A stretch of 64,000 bases of DNA from NCBI RefSeq assembly GCF_000308655.1, contig NZ_BAGC01000050.1:27060-91059 (forward strand), read 5' to 3'. Below are positions 1 through 9,411 of this stretch, piece by piece. This stretch comes from Nocardia niigatensis NBRC 100131. Its GTDB lineage: Bacteria; Actinomycetota; Actinomycetes; Mycobacteriales; Mycobacteriaceae. The notes beneath the pieces are model-generated. The model saw only the letters and a program-made list of their open reading frames with translations, was not told the origin of the DNA and searched no databases. A program made the position numbers and the translations under genes. How positions within the stretch are numbered: position 1 is the first letter of the stretch; the number at the start of each line of letters is the position of its first letter.

Positions 1-506
1 GTTTCAGTTGATGTCGCAGGCCACGGGGGGTGGGTGTGGCCGCAGCGAGCACTGTACTCGGCTGGGGTGAGATAGCCCAGCGCCGAATGCCTGTGCTGAT
101 GGTTGTGCTCGGTCTTGAAGTCGCCGATGACGACCCGCGCCTCGAGCCGACTCGTCCAGTGGTTGCGGTTGAAGCACTCAGCCCGTAGCCGCCGGTTGAA
201 CGACTCGATGAACCCGTTGTTCCACGGCGTTCCGGGCGGAATGTAGACGATCCCGACCCGATCAGCGCAAAACTGTTGCAGTGCAGCCGAAATCATTTCC
301 GGGCCGTTGTCCATGCGAAGCACCCTCGGTGGGCCGCCACGGATGGTGAACACCTTCTCCAGTTCGGTGACGAGTTTCTCGGCGGTGATCGACCGCTCCC
401 GCACGGCCTCGGTGAGCCGGGCCTGCGCTTCGGAGAGCTCGGCCGCGCCCATCTCGACCACGTAGGTGCCCGCGGTCGGCGCGATGCGCCGCTCCCGATC
501 GGCCAT
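1..506 (-). pseudogene. IS3-type transposase, C-terminal DDE part, 5'-truncated and running off the window
   Basis: The minus strand encodes about 168 residues of an rve/DDE integrase core. Visible blocks are a catalytic-Asp motif RMDNGPEM, then PPGTPWNNGFIESFNRRLR, which carries the family Glu, and the typical tail HSALGYLTPAEYS. The reading frame is still open at base 1, so the true 3' end lies outside the window. Upstream, an in-frame TAG at 521-519 sits only five codons before the ATG at 506, and the residues beyond it do not restore the N-terminal HTH and first catalytic Asp of a full transposase of about 280-300 aa. I infer an inactive fragment of an IS3-family element (orfB type); IS481 is the alternative. 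Confidence 0.75.
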
Positions 507-774
507 CACCAGGTAGCTCTATCGCAGATAAATCGCCGAGTCATCCACGGATGTTGTGGCAGTACGTGTGTGGGCCGGAGTCCGATGGTGGGTCGTGCTG
601 AAGCTAGGCAGTTATCGACCAGTTGGTTTGTAACACAATCGAATTCCACGAATTCGGTGTACTTGCAGATGTAAGCGACGTTTGTTCGTACAGTTGGATT
701 TGGTGGGGAGGCGATGCCTTTCCGCCACTCGGTATCGGCCCCACTGGAAGGCTGGACCGACGGAAAGGAACAGC

Positions 775-924
775 ATGCTTACCAAGCAGATCCGCCGGAT
801 CGCGGTAGCAGCCACCTTCGCAGCTGCCGCGATCGCACTACCCCTCACCGCAGCGCCTATCGCTCTGGCCGCGATGGTCGCGACCAACCTGGCTTATCTC
901 GTGCCCGCCACCGTAGATAACTGA
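775..924 (+). CDS. small secreted peptide, 49 aa, unknown
   Basis: The ATG is preceded by a good ribosome site (GGAAAGGA, five bases upstream). The first ~32 residues form a Sec signal peptide: basic start MLTKQIRR, a long Ala/Leu/Ile core and an ALA cleavage site. Only about 17 residues follow (ending PATVDN). It could be a genuine mini-protein or the 5' stub of a longer secreted protein lost when flanking IS remnants moved in. No family recognised. Confidence 0.45.
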   Translation: MLTKQIRRIAVAATFAAAAIALPLTAAPIALAAMVATNLAYLVPATVDN

Positions 925-984
925 GCCGGAGGGCCGTTCACTGGTGTGTAGCGGCGGCGTCGATCGGAAGACGGGAGTCGGGGG

Positions 985-2796
985 TTGGTTTTGCAGGCGG
1001 GGGAGGTGTTCGCCGGGTACACCATCGAAGGCCTGCTGGGGGCCGGCGGGATGGGCGCGGTCTACCTGGCCCGGCACCCGCGCATGGAACGCCGGGTGGC
1101 GTTGAAGGTCCTCAACGACGCGTTCGCCGCCGACCCCGGCGCCCGTGCCGGGTTCGACCGGGAAACGGCCCTGGCCGCAAGGCTGGATCACCCGAACATC
1201 GTCACCGTCCACGACCGCAGCGGCCCCGCGGATGCGGTGTTGTGGCTGTCGATGCGCCACGTCACCGGCGGCGACGCCAACACCCTGCTGGCCACCACCC
1301 CCGACGGGCTACCACCCGACCAGGCGGTGGAGTTGATCGCCGACGTCGCGGCCGCCCTGGACTACGCCCACACCCAAGGGGTGCTGCACCGGGACGTGAA
1401 ACCGGCCAACCTGCTCATCGAACACCACCCCCGCCACGGGCAACAGGCGTTGCTGACCGATTTCGGGATCGCCCGCACCCTGGACGACACCATCACCCTG
1501 TCGGCGGTCGCGGTGACCTTCGCCTACGCCGCACCCGAACGGTTCGGCAACCAGCCCGTCGATCACCGTGCCGATGTCTACTCCCTCGGCTGCACGCTGC
1601 ACCAGCTGCTCACCGGGCACACCCCGTTCCCCCGCTCCAGCCAGGCCGCGGTGATGGCAGCCCATCTGGTCGCCCCACCCCCGGCACCGAGCCGGTTGCG
1701 CGAGGGCCTGCCCGCCGGGCTGGATGCGGTGATCGCGACCGCGCTCGCCAAGGACCCCGCCGACCGCTACCCCAGCTGCGGCGAACTCGCCCACGCCGCC
1801 CGCGACGCCCTCACCCCAGCGACTCCCCCGCGCCCCACCTCGGCCTCCGGTGATACCGCCGCAGCGACGGGCGCGACAAGCAGGTTCGGTGCTGATCCCA
1901 AGCCGACCAAGCCGCTGTCGTGGCCACGTACCGCGCCGACCCTCCGTGCACACCCCGCCGACTCGGCCCCGACCGCGCCGAGGACACCACCGGACGCCGA
2001 CCCGGCCGGCGTACTTACCGGCCACACCGGCACGGTTGAATCGGTGGCGTTCAGCCCGGACGGCACCCTGCTGGCCACCGTCAGCGCCAGCACGGTGCGG
2101 TTGTGGAACACGGCAACCCGCCAACCCGCCGGAGAACTTCTCAACCGCTTCACCGTGTTGGTGGACGCGGTGGCGTTCAGCCCGGACGGCACCCTGCTGG
2201 CCACCAGCAGCCGGGACAAGACGGTGCGGTTGTGGGACGTCGCGACCCGCCAACCCGCCGGAGAACCCTTCACCAGCCACGAGAAGTGGCTCATCGGCTA
2301 CACCAACTGGGTCCGATCGGTGGCGTTCAGCCCGGACGGCACCCTGCTGGCCACCGGCGGCAGCGGCAGGGACAAGAAGGTGCGGTTGTGGGACGTTGCG
2401 ACCCGCCAGCCCGCCGGAGAACCCCTCACCGGCCACACCGGCTGGGTGAGGTCGGTGGCGTTCAGTCCGGACGGCACCCTGCTGGCCACCGTCAGCGCCA
2501 GCACGGTGCGGTTGTGGGACGTCGCGACCCGCCAACCCGCCGGAGAACCCCTCACCGGCCACACCGGTTGGGTGAATTCGGTGGCGTTCAGCCCGGACGG
2601 CACCCTGCTGGCCACCGGCAGCGACGACCACACCTTGCGGTTGTGGAACGTCGCGACCCGCCAACCCGCCGGAGAACCCCTCACCGGCCACACCGGCTGG
2701 GTGAATTCGGTGGCGTTCAGCCCGGACGGCACCCTGCTGGCCACCGGCAGCGCCGACGAGACGGTGCGGTTGTGGAAACTGAGCAGGCACCGGTAA
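985..2796 (+). CDS. serine/threonine protein kinase with six WD40 repeats
   Basis: Soluble-looking Hanks-type kinase of 603 aa. Residues ~8-265 carry the complete catalytic domain: Gly loop GAGGMGAVYLA, VALKVL lysine, catalytic loop HRDVKPANLL, DFGIA metal site and an APE motif. A Pro/Thr/Ala-rich linker follows (~270-345), then six WD40 units (~345-603), each with a VAFSPDGTLLAT core and an [V/L]RLW end. I see no transmembrane helix, unlike most mycobacterial PknB/PknD types, so it is probably cytosolic, the WD repeats serving as a protein-docking platform. The start is a TTG (985) or the TTG two codons on. Actinomycete kinases of this architecture exist, but the substrate is not evident. 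It is flanked by IS remnants and has no obvious operon partner. Confidence 0.9.
   Translation: MVLQAGEVFAGYTIEGLLGAGGMGAVYLARHPRMERRVALKVLNDAFAADPGARAGFDRETALAARLDHPNIVTVHDRSGPADAVLWLSMRHVTGGDANTLLATTPDGLPPDQAVELIADVAAALDYAHTQGVLHRDVKPANLLIEHHPRHGQQALLTDFGIARTLDDTITLSAVAVTFAYAAPERFGNQPVDHRADVYSLGCTLHQLLTGHTPFPRSSQAAVMAAHLVAPPPAPSRLREGLPAGLDAVIATALAKDPADRYPSCGELAHAARDALTPATPPRPTSASGDTAAATGATSRFGADPKPTKPLSWPRTAPTLRAHPADSAPTAPRTPPDADPAGVLTGHTGTVESVAFSPDGTLLATVSASTVRLWNTATRQPAGELLNRFTVLVDAVAFSPDGTLLATSSRDKTVRLWDVATRQPAGEPFTSHEKWLIGYTNWVRSVAFSPDGTLLATGGSGRDKKVRLWDVATRQPAGEPLTGHTGWVRSVAFSPDGTLLATVSASTVRLWDVATRQPAGEPLTGHTGWVNSVAFSPDGTLLATGSDDHTLRLWNVATRQPAGEPLTGHTGWVNSVAFSPDGTLLATGSADETVRLWKLSRHR
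2020..2780 (+). repeat. near-identical WD40-coding tandem repeats (~126 bp unit)
   Basis: Six WD40-coding units. The block encoding SVAFSPDGTLLAT recurs almost without nucleotide change, as does the block encoding TRQPAGEPLTGHTG. Two units have insertions (around 2280-2310 and 2360-2375). Conservation at the DNA level, including synonymous sites, points to recent duplication or ongoing gene conversion. Confidence 0.85.
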
Positions 2797-2975
2797 GGGG
2801 TACCGCTGAGAATCACGCCATACGACGCAATCGGGAAGTACCGGTAGCGGACATCCGCGAAACTCCATGGGCCGCGGAATGTTTCCGCAGGCAGGTCCTT
2901 CACTACGAACACCCGACTACTTGAATAGCGTCCCTGGCGAATAGCGGCCCTGGCGGGTCGCCTGTGACTGGAGGC

Positions 2976-3311
2976 ATGCGGACGGCACAACGAAGGCTTT
3001 AGGAGATCGACGACCGGTTGTGGGAGCGCATCGAGCCCCTGCTGCCGGTGATTCCCCGCAACACACACCATCCCGGTCGCAAGCGGCTCGATGACCGAAA
3101 AGTCTTGTGCGGCATCTTGTTCGTGCTCCACCCGGGTGTCCCGTGGGAGTTCCTGCCCCACGAGCTGGGTTACGGCTCGGACATGACCTGCTGGCGGCGG
3201 CTGCGGGACTGGCACCAGGTCGGCGTCTGGCAGCGGTTGCACGAAACACTGCTGGCCGAACTGAACGCCGCCGAGGCGCTGGACTGGCTGGCCAACCTCT
3301 CACTCTGTTAG
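2976..3311 (+). pseudogene. IS5-family transposase N-terminal remnant
   Basis: From ATG 2976 the frame reads eight codons, hits TAG at 3000, then continues as a typical IS5-family start: EIDDRLWERIEPLLP, a Gly/Arg block, and a helical segment around GVPWEFLPHELGYGS and MTCWRRLRDWH. Similarity stops after AEALDW, where the first catalytic motif should follow, and the frame ends within eight residues. The element therefore carries a nonsense codon and lacks the DDE core. No terminal inverted repeats were found. Confidence 0.75.
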
Positions 3312-3383
3312 GAGTTCCAAGCGGGACGGCCCCGGAACCGGCAGGGGCGGGCACCACGTCCAAGCCCGCTCTGCCGACACCCA

Positions 3384-3413
3384 AAGGGCCCCTGCTTCAC
3401 AACAGGGGCCCTT
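3384..3413. terminator. strong hairpin, terminator-like
   Basis: Perfect 11-bp inverted repeat (AAGGGCCCCTG / CAGGGGCCCTT) with an 8-base loop CTTCACAA. It follows the IS5 remnant and precedes the broken membrane-protein gene on the opposite strand, so it could serve either side. No long T tract follows, which is common for actinobacterial terminators. Confidence 0.6.
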
Positions 3414-3442
3414 GGCCGGTCGTGGTGTGACCCCCGCGGGAG

Positions 3443-3740
3443 CTAGAACATCCAGGAGATCGAGTGCGAGAGCAGGATCGCCTACCCGCACAACGTGACG
3501 AACCCGACGGGCAGCATCCACCAGCGCAGGCGTGTCTCGTCGCGCAGGCTCTTCGGCAGGGCACCGGCGGCGCGCAGGGCGCGGATCTCGCGCAGGGTCC
3601 GTATCTGGCCGGGCGTGTACCGGAGCGGCACGCAAGGGCAGTACGGGGTGTCGTGCACAGCAGCAGAAACATCAACGCCAGCAGCGCCACCGCGATCTCA
3701 GCGAACACGTCCTCGTTGCGCCGCCGCCCGCGCTGGTGGC
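3443..3740 (-). pseudogene. broken membrane-protein gene, unknown family
   Basis: Protein-like stretches appear on the minus strand in two frames. A hydrophobic helix (EIAVALLALMFLLLC) lies near 3690-3650. In another frame comes a charged segment (LREIRALRAAGALPKSLRDE) leading to a second hydrophobic stretch, an internal TAG, and a stop at 3445. The pattern fits a frameshifted and nonsense-mutated gene for a small membrane protein. I cannot name the family. Confidence 0.35.
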
Positions 3741-3867
3741 TGCGGGGACACGATCCGGTGGGGTGATCGAGCAGCAGTCGCGACACTGTCGACAGCGGTG
3801 TCGGGTGCGTTCCGCGCGGCGTGCGGGCGCCCGCACCGGTGCATTGTCCGTGAATTCCGCGACCGGG

Positions 3868-6024
3868 TTACGGGTTGAGGTTGTAGACCTCGACGCTGCC
3901 GATCATGGTGACCGGGTAGTTGGCCTTCACCCAGGCAGTGATCTGGGCGGAGCTGGACTGGTCGGACTCCGGGTTGCCCTGACCGGGCTGCTGAGCGTTG
4001 CCGCCCTGACCCGGCTGAGCGGTGCCGCCGCCCTGCTGGGTGTCACGCCCCTGGCCGGAGTGGTTGCGACCGGACTGGTTGTTCGGCTGACCGGACTGCG
4101 GGACGTTCGACTGACCGGCCTGAGAGTTGTTGTCCTGACCGGGCTGCTGCCGCTGCCGGACCAGCAGGTACCCGATCTGGTGTTCGGCCACGTACTGCTG
4201 GAACTGGGCCAGCGACGGCGAGTCGTCGCGGCCGCTGAAACCGCCGATCGCGAGCAGCGCCTTGCCGGTGCTCAATTCGAGCGTGCTGACGTCCTGCGCG
4301 CCGATAGCGGCTGCGGCCCAACGGGTATCGCTGCCCTTGACGAGGTCGGCGATCTGCGGATCGGCCACGCCGCCGCGCTGTCCGCCGCCGTACTGACCAC
4401 CGTGCTGGCTGTTCGGCGGTCCGGCCACCGGGCTGCCGCCGTTGTGCACCTGAGCGACGGTCTCGAGGGTGTAGGCGGTCGGGCCGAGCAGACCGGCGAG
4501 CAGTGCGAACACACCAACGGCGAGCGTGAACTGCGGCAGCTTCGGGGCGATCAGCAGCGCGGCCGCGGCGATCACCGACAGCGCCACCAGCGTCCAGCGC
4601 AGCCACGGCAGCCATTCGGGTGTGCGGTGCAGCAGCACGAACGACCAGCCACCGGTGGCGAGCGACATCACCGCAAGGGTGATGCGGGCCGCGAGATGCG
4701 CACGGCGCTGCCACAATTGGGTCGCGCCGATGCCGATCAGCGCGGCCATCGCGGGGACCAGTTCCATAGCGTAGTACGAGTGGAAGCTGCGGCTCATGTA
4801 GCTGAGCACGGCCGCGGTGACCAGCAGCCAGCCGCCCCACAGCAGCAGTCCGGCGCGCACACGGTCGGTGCGCGGCAGCCGGCGGGTCAGCCACAGTCCG
4901 GCGATCAGGGCGATCAGCGCGGCGGGCAGCAACCACGAGAATTCGGTGGCGAGCTCACCGCTGAACAGACGGGCGAGGCCGGGCTGCGACCCGAAACCGC
5001 CGAAGCCGCCGTGCATCTGGGCCGGGTCGGCGTGCTGGGCCGCCTCGGGCGTGGGCATCGGTGGCGGAGTGGGACGGTGGGCGCCGCCGTTCTGATTGCC
5101 GAGCACCCGTCCGAGACCGTTGTAGTCGACGGCCAGCTCCCACAGGCTGTTGCTGGTGGAACCGCCGATGAAGGGGCGCGATCCGGCGGGCCAGAGTTCG
5201 ACCAGCGCCACGTACCAGCCCGCGGACAGCACCAGGGCCACGCCCGCTGACACCAATTGCGTGATGCGCGTGCGCCATCCGCCCGCACCGGCCACCAGCA
5301 CCACCAGCGCGAGGCCGGGCAGCACCAGGAAGGCCTGCATCATCTTGGCGAGGAAGCCGAAGCCCATGAGGACGCCCGCGCCGACCAGCCAGCCGGTGCC
5401 GCTGGACCAGAACCGTTCGCCGCGTGCGTCGATGGCCCGCACCGTGCAGTACGCGGCGGCCACCAGCAGCAGGAGCATGAGGGCGTCGGGGTTGTTGAAA
5501 CGGAACATCATGGCCGCCACCGGGGTCACCGCGAGTGCGGCGCCGGCGATGAGTCCGGCGGCCGGTCCCGCCCAGCGTCGCACCGCGGCGATGAGCAGCG
5601 CCACCGCGGCCACGCCCATGAGAGCCTGCGGCACGAACATGGACCAGGAGTTGAAGCCGAAGATCCGGCCGGACAGGCCCATCACCCACATGGCGGCGGG
5701 CGGCTTGTCGACGGTGATGGAGTTCTGCGGATCCAGCGACGCGAACAGCAGCGCCTTCCAGCTCTGGGTGCCGGACTGCACGGCGGCGGCGTAGTAGCCG
5801 TTGCCCCAGCCCGCGCCGCCCAGGCCCCACAGATAGACGACGGCCGTAGCGATCAGCAGTGCCAGGGTGACCGGTCGCTCCCAGCGCGGCCGCCCGGGCG
5901 GGGCGAGCAGCGTCGACCACCGCGACGCGCGCTGCCCATCCGAGCCCGCGTTGTCGCCTCCCGTGGCGACGTCGCCGCCTCCGGAGGAGGCCGCATCGCC
6001 CGCGACGCTGGTGATGGTCGACAT
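3868..6024 (-). CDS. ArnT/PMT-like membrane glycosyltransferase
   Basis: A 718-aa multi-pass membrane protein of the PMT_2/ArnT glycosyltransferase class (GT-C fold), which moves a sugar from a polyprenyl-phosphate donor to a protein or lipid outside the membrane. The first helix is followed by WGNGYYAAAVQSGTQSW and the ITVDKPPAAMW loop typical of these actinobacterial enzymes, and FRFNNPDALMLLLL follows. About 11-13 hydrophobic segments are visible. The C-terminal ~200 residues are extracytoplasmic and include a low-complexity Gln/Gly/Asn tract before a conserved end (ITAWVKANYPV...VEVYNLNP). Start taken at ATG 6024 with GGGAAGGCGGG upstream; a GTG at 6057 would add 11 residues. Acceptor unknown. 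Confidence 0.85.
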   Translation of the reverse strand: MSTITSVAGDAASSGGGDVATGGDNAGSDGQRASRWSTLLAPPGRPRWERPVTLALLIATAVVYLWGLGGAGWGNGYYAAAVQSGTQSWKALLFASLDPQNSITVDKPPAAMWVMGLSGRIFGFNSWSMFVPQALMGVAAVALLIAAVRRWAGPAAGLIAGAALAVTPVAAMMFRFNNPDALMLLLLVAAAYCTVRAIDARGERFWSSGTGWLVGAGVLMGFGFLAKMMQAFLVLPGLALVVLVAGAGGWRTRITQLVSAGVALVLSAGWYVALVELWPAGSRPFIGGSTSNSLWELAVDYNGLGRVLGNQNGGAHRPTPPPMPTPEAAQHADPAQMHGGFGGFGSQPGLARLFSGELATEFSWLLPAALIALIAGLWLTRRLPRTDRVRAGLLLWGGWLLVTAAVLSYMSRSFHSYYAMELVPAMAALIGIGATQLWQRRAHLAARITLAVMSLATGGWSFVLLHRTPEWLPWLRWTLVALSVIAAAALLIAPKLPQFTLAVGVFALLAGLLGPTAYTLETVAQVHNGGSPVAGPPNSQHGGQYGGGQRGGVADPQIADLVKGSDTRWAAAAIGAQDVSTLELSTGKALLAIGGFSGRDDSPSLAQFQQYVAEHQIGYLLVRQRQQPGQDNNSQAGQSNVPQSGQPNNQSGRNHSGQGRDTQQGGGTAQPGQGGNAQQPGQGNPESDQSSSAQITAWVKANYPVTMIGSVEVYNLNP

Positions 6025-6057
6025 GCCACCCGCCTTCCCGTGTTCCCCGATTTCCAC

Positions 6058-6282
6058 TGACCCCGCGGAGCCTAGGCGGCGGGTTTCGAAGGGAGCTTCA
6101 GGTCGCCTGGGAGTTCCCTGTGAGGGGTAGCGTCAGCGTCTTGAACTGGCAAAACAGACTGAAGGGCAGCCGTCTGGATGCCCTTCAGGGTGTCGTCGGG
6201 CAGTGCGGACAGCGGTGTTCGGTGCTGGCGTGCCGGTGACATCGGCAGTCGCACATGGCTGCTCCGATTCGGGTGGGTGGGC
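6058..6282. other. intergenic, no gene seen
   Basis: About 225 bp between two minus-strand genes. Short overlapping frames have no protein-like features. It must hold the promoter of the glycosyltransferase gene, but no clear element was identified. Confidence 0.4.
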
Positions 6283-7206
6283 TCAGACGGCCGGCAGGGT
6301 GAAGGCGGCGGTGCGGACCCGATCGGCGTGCTTGAAATCGAGGAACAGCCGGTAGGTGCCGCGGCCGGGAACGGCGGTGTGGAAGGTGATGTCGGGGCCG
6401 GGCGCGGTGACGCCGTCGCCGGGCTCGCCGTTCGGGTGCACGTGGACATAGGCCAGGTCGCCGGCGCGCAGGATCACCAGGCGACCGTAAGCGGCCAGGT
6501 AGGGCTGCAGATCGGTGACGAGCTCGCCGCCCTTGCGCACGGTGAGGGTGAGCAGGCGGCCCTCGCCGGGAACCAGATCGCCGTCCACGGTGACCTCGTA
6601 GCCGTCGACGGTGAAGGTGCGCCGCGGTGCGGGCGCCGCGCCGGGCCGGTAGTCACCCGCGATGGCGAAATCGGCTCCGAGAGTGATGGTCTTGCCGAGG
6701 GCGCGCGGGGCGATGTCGGTGAAGGCGCGGTAGGCGCCCGCCTCGGACAGGTTCAGCCGGACGGTCCAGGTGCCGTCGGCCTGCCGCTCCGGGTGCACGT
6801 GCCAGAAGCCGGTGAGCTCGCGCTGCACGACGATCAGATGCAGTTCCTTGTCGTGGATGGCGTCGAAGTCGGTGACGGGCAGGCCGTCCGGGCCGAGGAT
6901 GCGGAAGCGGAACTCGATTTCGCCTGCGGCCACGATCTTTTCGGCGAGGTCGAGAGTGTAGCCGTCCTGGGTGACCTGGAGGCCGCCCGGCAGGCCGTCG
7001 TGGTGGCCACCGTGCGCTGCGTGGGCAGCGTGCGCGGCGTGGCCACCGTCCGCTGCGTGATCGCCGTGCCCGGCGTGGGCCGCATGGTCGACGTGACCAG
7101 TGTGGTCGGCGTGAGCAATGTGGTCGGCGTGAGCGTGGTCGACCGGCGCGGCGTGGTCGTCGTGGGCTGCGTGGTCGTGATGTCCGGTGTGCGCCTGGGT
7201 GGTCAT
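6283..7206 (-). CDS. His-rich metal-binding protein, probably under CsoR-type control
   Basis: 307 aa. The first ~71 residues are a His/Asp/Ala tract with about 22 histidines (repeats such as DHAAH and HADH), which is expected to bind Ni, Co, Cu or Zn. The rest looks like two beta-rich halves of similar design, each with a DGY or EVTVDG start and a conserved His region (FWHVHPER; AYVHVHPNGEPGD). No signal peptide or transmembrane helix is apparent. A perfect CsoR/RcnR-type palindrome lies ~50 bp upstream of the start, in the divergent region shared with the permease remnant, so metal-responsive expression is likely. Storage, buffering or delivery of metal is inference. Confidence 0.7.
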   Translation of the reverse strand: MTTQAHTGHHDHAAHDDHAAPVDHAHADHIAHADHTGHVDHAAHAGHGDHAADGGHAAHAAHAAHGGHHDGLPGGLQVTQDGYTLDLAEKIVAAGEIEFRFRILGPDGLPVTDFDAIHDKELHLIVVQRELTGFWHVHPERQADGTWTVRLNLSEAGAYRAFTDIAPRALGKTITLGADFAIAGDYRPGAAPAPRRTFTVDGYEVTVDGDLVPGEGRLLTLTVRKGGELVTDLQPYLAAYGRLVILRAGDLAYVHVHPNGEPGDGVTAPGPDITFHTAVPGRGTYRLFLDFKHADRVRTAAFTLPAV

Positions 7207-7254
7207 TTTCTCGTCCCTCTCGACTGCTTCCGTGCCTTACGAGAGATCAAGCTA

Positions 7255-7271
7255 ATACCCCCTGGGGGTAT
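7255..7271. promoter_or_regulatory. CsoR/RcnR-family operator candidate
   Basis: Perfect palindrome ATACCCCCTGGGGGTAT centred on T7263. G/C-tract palindromes flanked by AT are the known binding signature of CsoR/RcnR/InrS-type metal-sensing repressors (Cu, Ni or Co). It lies between the divergent His-rich gene and the truncated permease and could control either. No csoR-like gene is visible in the window. Confidence 0.75.
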
Positions 7272-7364
7272 ATTCAAGACAGGGTGCTGTGAACTGGATC
7301 ACCGCCCGTCCGGCGCGGATTCGGACCCAAGGGTTCGGATCACCGTGACGGCAACCCCCGGCGG

Positions 7365-8324
7365 ATGCGCCGCGACCAGCGCGGGGACGCCTACCGGCTG
7401 ACCGCGCTGGGCGGGCTGGCGGCACTGTCGCTGGACGCCCTGTCGAGCGTGGCCTACGGCCCGGAAGCCATTGTGCTGGCACTGATTCCGGCCGGGGTCG
7501 GGGCGGTGGCGTGGACGCTGCCGGTGTCACTGGCCATCACGGCGCTGCTGCTGGTGCTGGTGCTGTCGTACCGGCAGGTCATCGCGGTGCACCCGGACGG
7601 AGGCGGGGCGTACGCGGTGGCCGAGAAGGATCTCGGGCGCGGAGCCGCGCTGCTGGCGGCGGCCAGTCTGGTGGTCGACTACGTGCTCACCGTGGCGGTC
7701 AGCCTGGCGGCGGGCGCGGCCAGCCTGGCCAGCGCCTTCCCCGCGCTCGCCGATCACCTGCTGCTCGCGACGCTGCTCGGGCTGGTGGTGCTGACGGTGC
7801 TGAACCTGATCGGCATCGCGGAATCGGCCAAGGTGCTGATGGGGCCGGCCATCGTGTTCGTGCTGTCCATCTTCGCGGTCATCGCGGGCGGCTTCCTCCA
7901 CCACGATCCGGTGTCGGTCATCGGCGCCGATCTGGGCCCGGCGGAACCGGTCGAGGCGGTGGGAATCGTGTTGCTGCTCAAGGCGTTCTCGGCCGGTTGC
8001 TCCGCGCTGACCGGTGTCGAGGCCATCGCCAACGCGGTACCCGCCTTCCGCACGCCGGCGGTGAAACGCGCCCAGCACACCGAGATCGCGCTCGGTGCGT
8101 TGCTGGGGATGATGCTGATCGGGTTGTCGCTGCTCATCCGGCAGTACCACATGGTGCCGCGCGGGGACGTGACGATTCTGGCGCGGCTCTCGGCGGCCAC
8201 GTTCGGCACCGGCTGGATGTTCTATCTGACCAATATCGCGGTCACCCTGGTGCTGGTGCTGGCCGCCAACACCAGTTTCGGCGGACTGCCGGTGCTGCTC
8301 GGTGTGGCCGAACGGCGCCGAACG
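7365..8324 (+). pseudogene. APC-family amino acid permease, 3' half missing
   Basis: About 320 residues of an amino acid permease are intact: the start RGDAYRLTALGGLAALSLDA, the SSVAYGPEAI motif of helix 1, HPDGGGAYAVAE, and further helices to VLAANTSFGGLPVL. Family members are ~600-650 aa; here similarity stops after NTSFGGLP and the frame runs on as antisense of the neighbouring hydrolase gene. The 3' half and any intergenic space have been deleted, leaving a convergent junction about 20 bp from the hydrolase stop. Probably non-functional. Confidence 0.8.
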
Positions 8325-8344
8325 ACCTCGAGCCGCCCGCTCGT

Positions 8345-9394
8345 TCACCAGGCGGCCGCGCCCAGCCAATCGACCATGATCCGGATCGCCTCCGGCAGTT
8401 CGGTGATCGCGCAGTGCCCGGTGTTCGGGAGCAGATGCACCTCGGTGTCGCGGCGGCCCTCGAAGACCAGCGTGTCGGCGGCCGGGATGTGCACATCGTC
8501 CGCGCCGTTGAGCACCAGCATGGGCGCGTTCCAGTCCCGGTCCAGCCACTGCCGCAGGGTGAACGATGACATGCGCTGCGCGAGTTCGGCATCGGTGGGT
8601 TCGATGTCGAAACCCATTGCGTTGCCGATGATTCCGCGCATGCCGTAGGCCCAGGTACGGTCCGGGTCGAAGGCGCGCTCGATCGGGCCGCCCAGCACGA
8701 TGGCAGCGTCCACCTCGGCGGCCAGGCCGGAGCGGGCCGAGAACCAGCCGCCCATGGAGAGACCCAGGTGCACGACCTGGCCGCTGCCGAGGGTGCGGGC
8801 GCGTTCGATGACGGCGCGGACCACGCCGTAGCCGCTCTCAGCGGACATGGGAACGGGTGTCTCGCCGGTGCCCGGAATGTCGAAGGCCAGCACTCGCATT
8901 CCGGTGCGCAACGCCAGGTCGGCGAAGATGGAGTGCAGGTCGATCTTCCAGGAGTCGACGCCGCCGGAGGCCAGCAGGATGGGGTCGGCGGCCGACCAGC
9001 CCGGCGGGGTCAGCAGGTGCACGGGGACCTCGATTCGCATGCCCTGATACGGGGCCTCGACCGTCAACCGGGTGAAGTCGACACCGAAATCCGGTGCGGC
9101 GAGCAGGTATTGATCGACCTGTTCGGACAGCGCCGTGCGCTTGGATTCGTCGGCCAGGGTGGGGAATTTGGCCCAGCCGTAGGCGAGCGCCGCGAGCCGG
9201 TGCCGGCCGGTAGCCGCGTATCCCTCGGCCAGCGTGGACCATTCGCGCACCCAGCCGCCCGGGGCGTCGGGCCACATGTCGGTGATGACCGCCCGGGTGG
9301 CGTCGACGTCGGCCTGCGGTAGGCCGGTGCCCACCATCTGCGGGTATCGCTCGACGAAAAGGTCCTGCGGGTCGACCTGCCAGTGGAACGCCAT
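8345..9394 (-). CDS. FrsA-like alpha/beta hydrolase (esterase)
   Basis: 349-aa serine hydrolase. A helical N-terminal region (~1-110) precedes the alpha/beta fold. The nucleophile elbow is GLSMGGW, the acid is expected near LNGADDVHIP, and the base is the His of LPNTGHCAI near the C-terminus. The layout matches FrsA/DUF1100-type and related C-C or ester hydrolases. The start has a strong AGGAGG. It is divergent from a TetR regulator, and two matching inverted repeats lie between them, so its expression is very likely controlled by that repressor. Substrate unknown, possibly a small xenobiotic or ester. Confidence 0.85.
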   Translation of the reverse strand: MAFHWQVDPQDLFVERYPQMVGTGLPQADVDATRAVITDMWPDAPGGWVREWSTLAEGYAATGRHRLAALAYGWAKFPTLADESKRTALSEQVDQYLLAAPDFGVDFTRLTVEAPYQGMRIEVPVHLLTPPGWSAADPILLASGGVDSWKIDLHSIFADLALRTGMRVLAFDIPGTGETPVPMSAESGYGVVRAVIERARTLGSGQVVHLGLSMGGWFSARSGLAAEVDAAIVLGGPIERAFDPDRTWAYGMRGIIGNAMGFDIEPTDAELAQRMSSFTLRQWLDRDWNAPMLVLNGADDVHIPAADTLVFEGRRDTEVHLLPNTGHCAITELPEAIRIMVDWLGAAAW

Positions 9395-9411
9395 TCGATC
9401 CTCCTACCACT

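Noticed and set aside
3532..5250. Plus-strand open frame of ~570 codons opposite the glycosyltransferase
   Set aside because: Antisense to a clear membrane protein; Arg/Gln/Gly-rich shadow composition from GC-rich codon bias.
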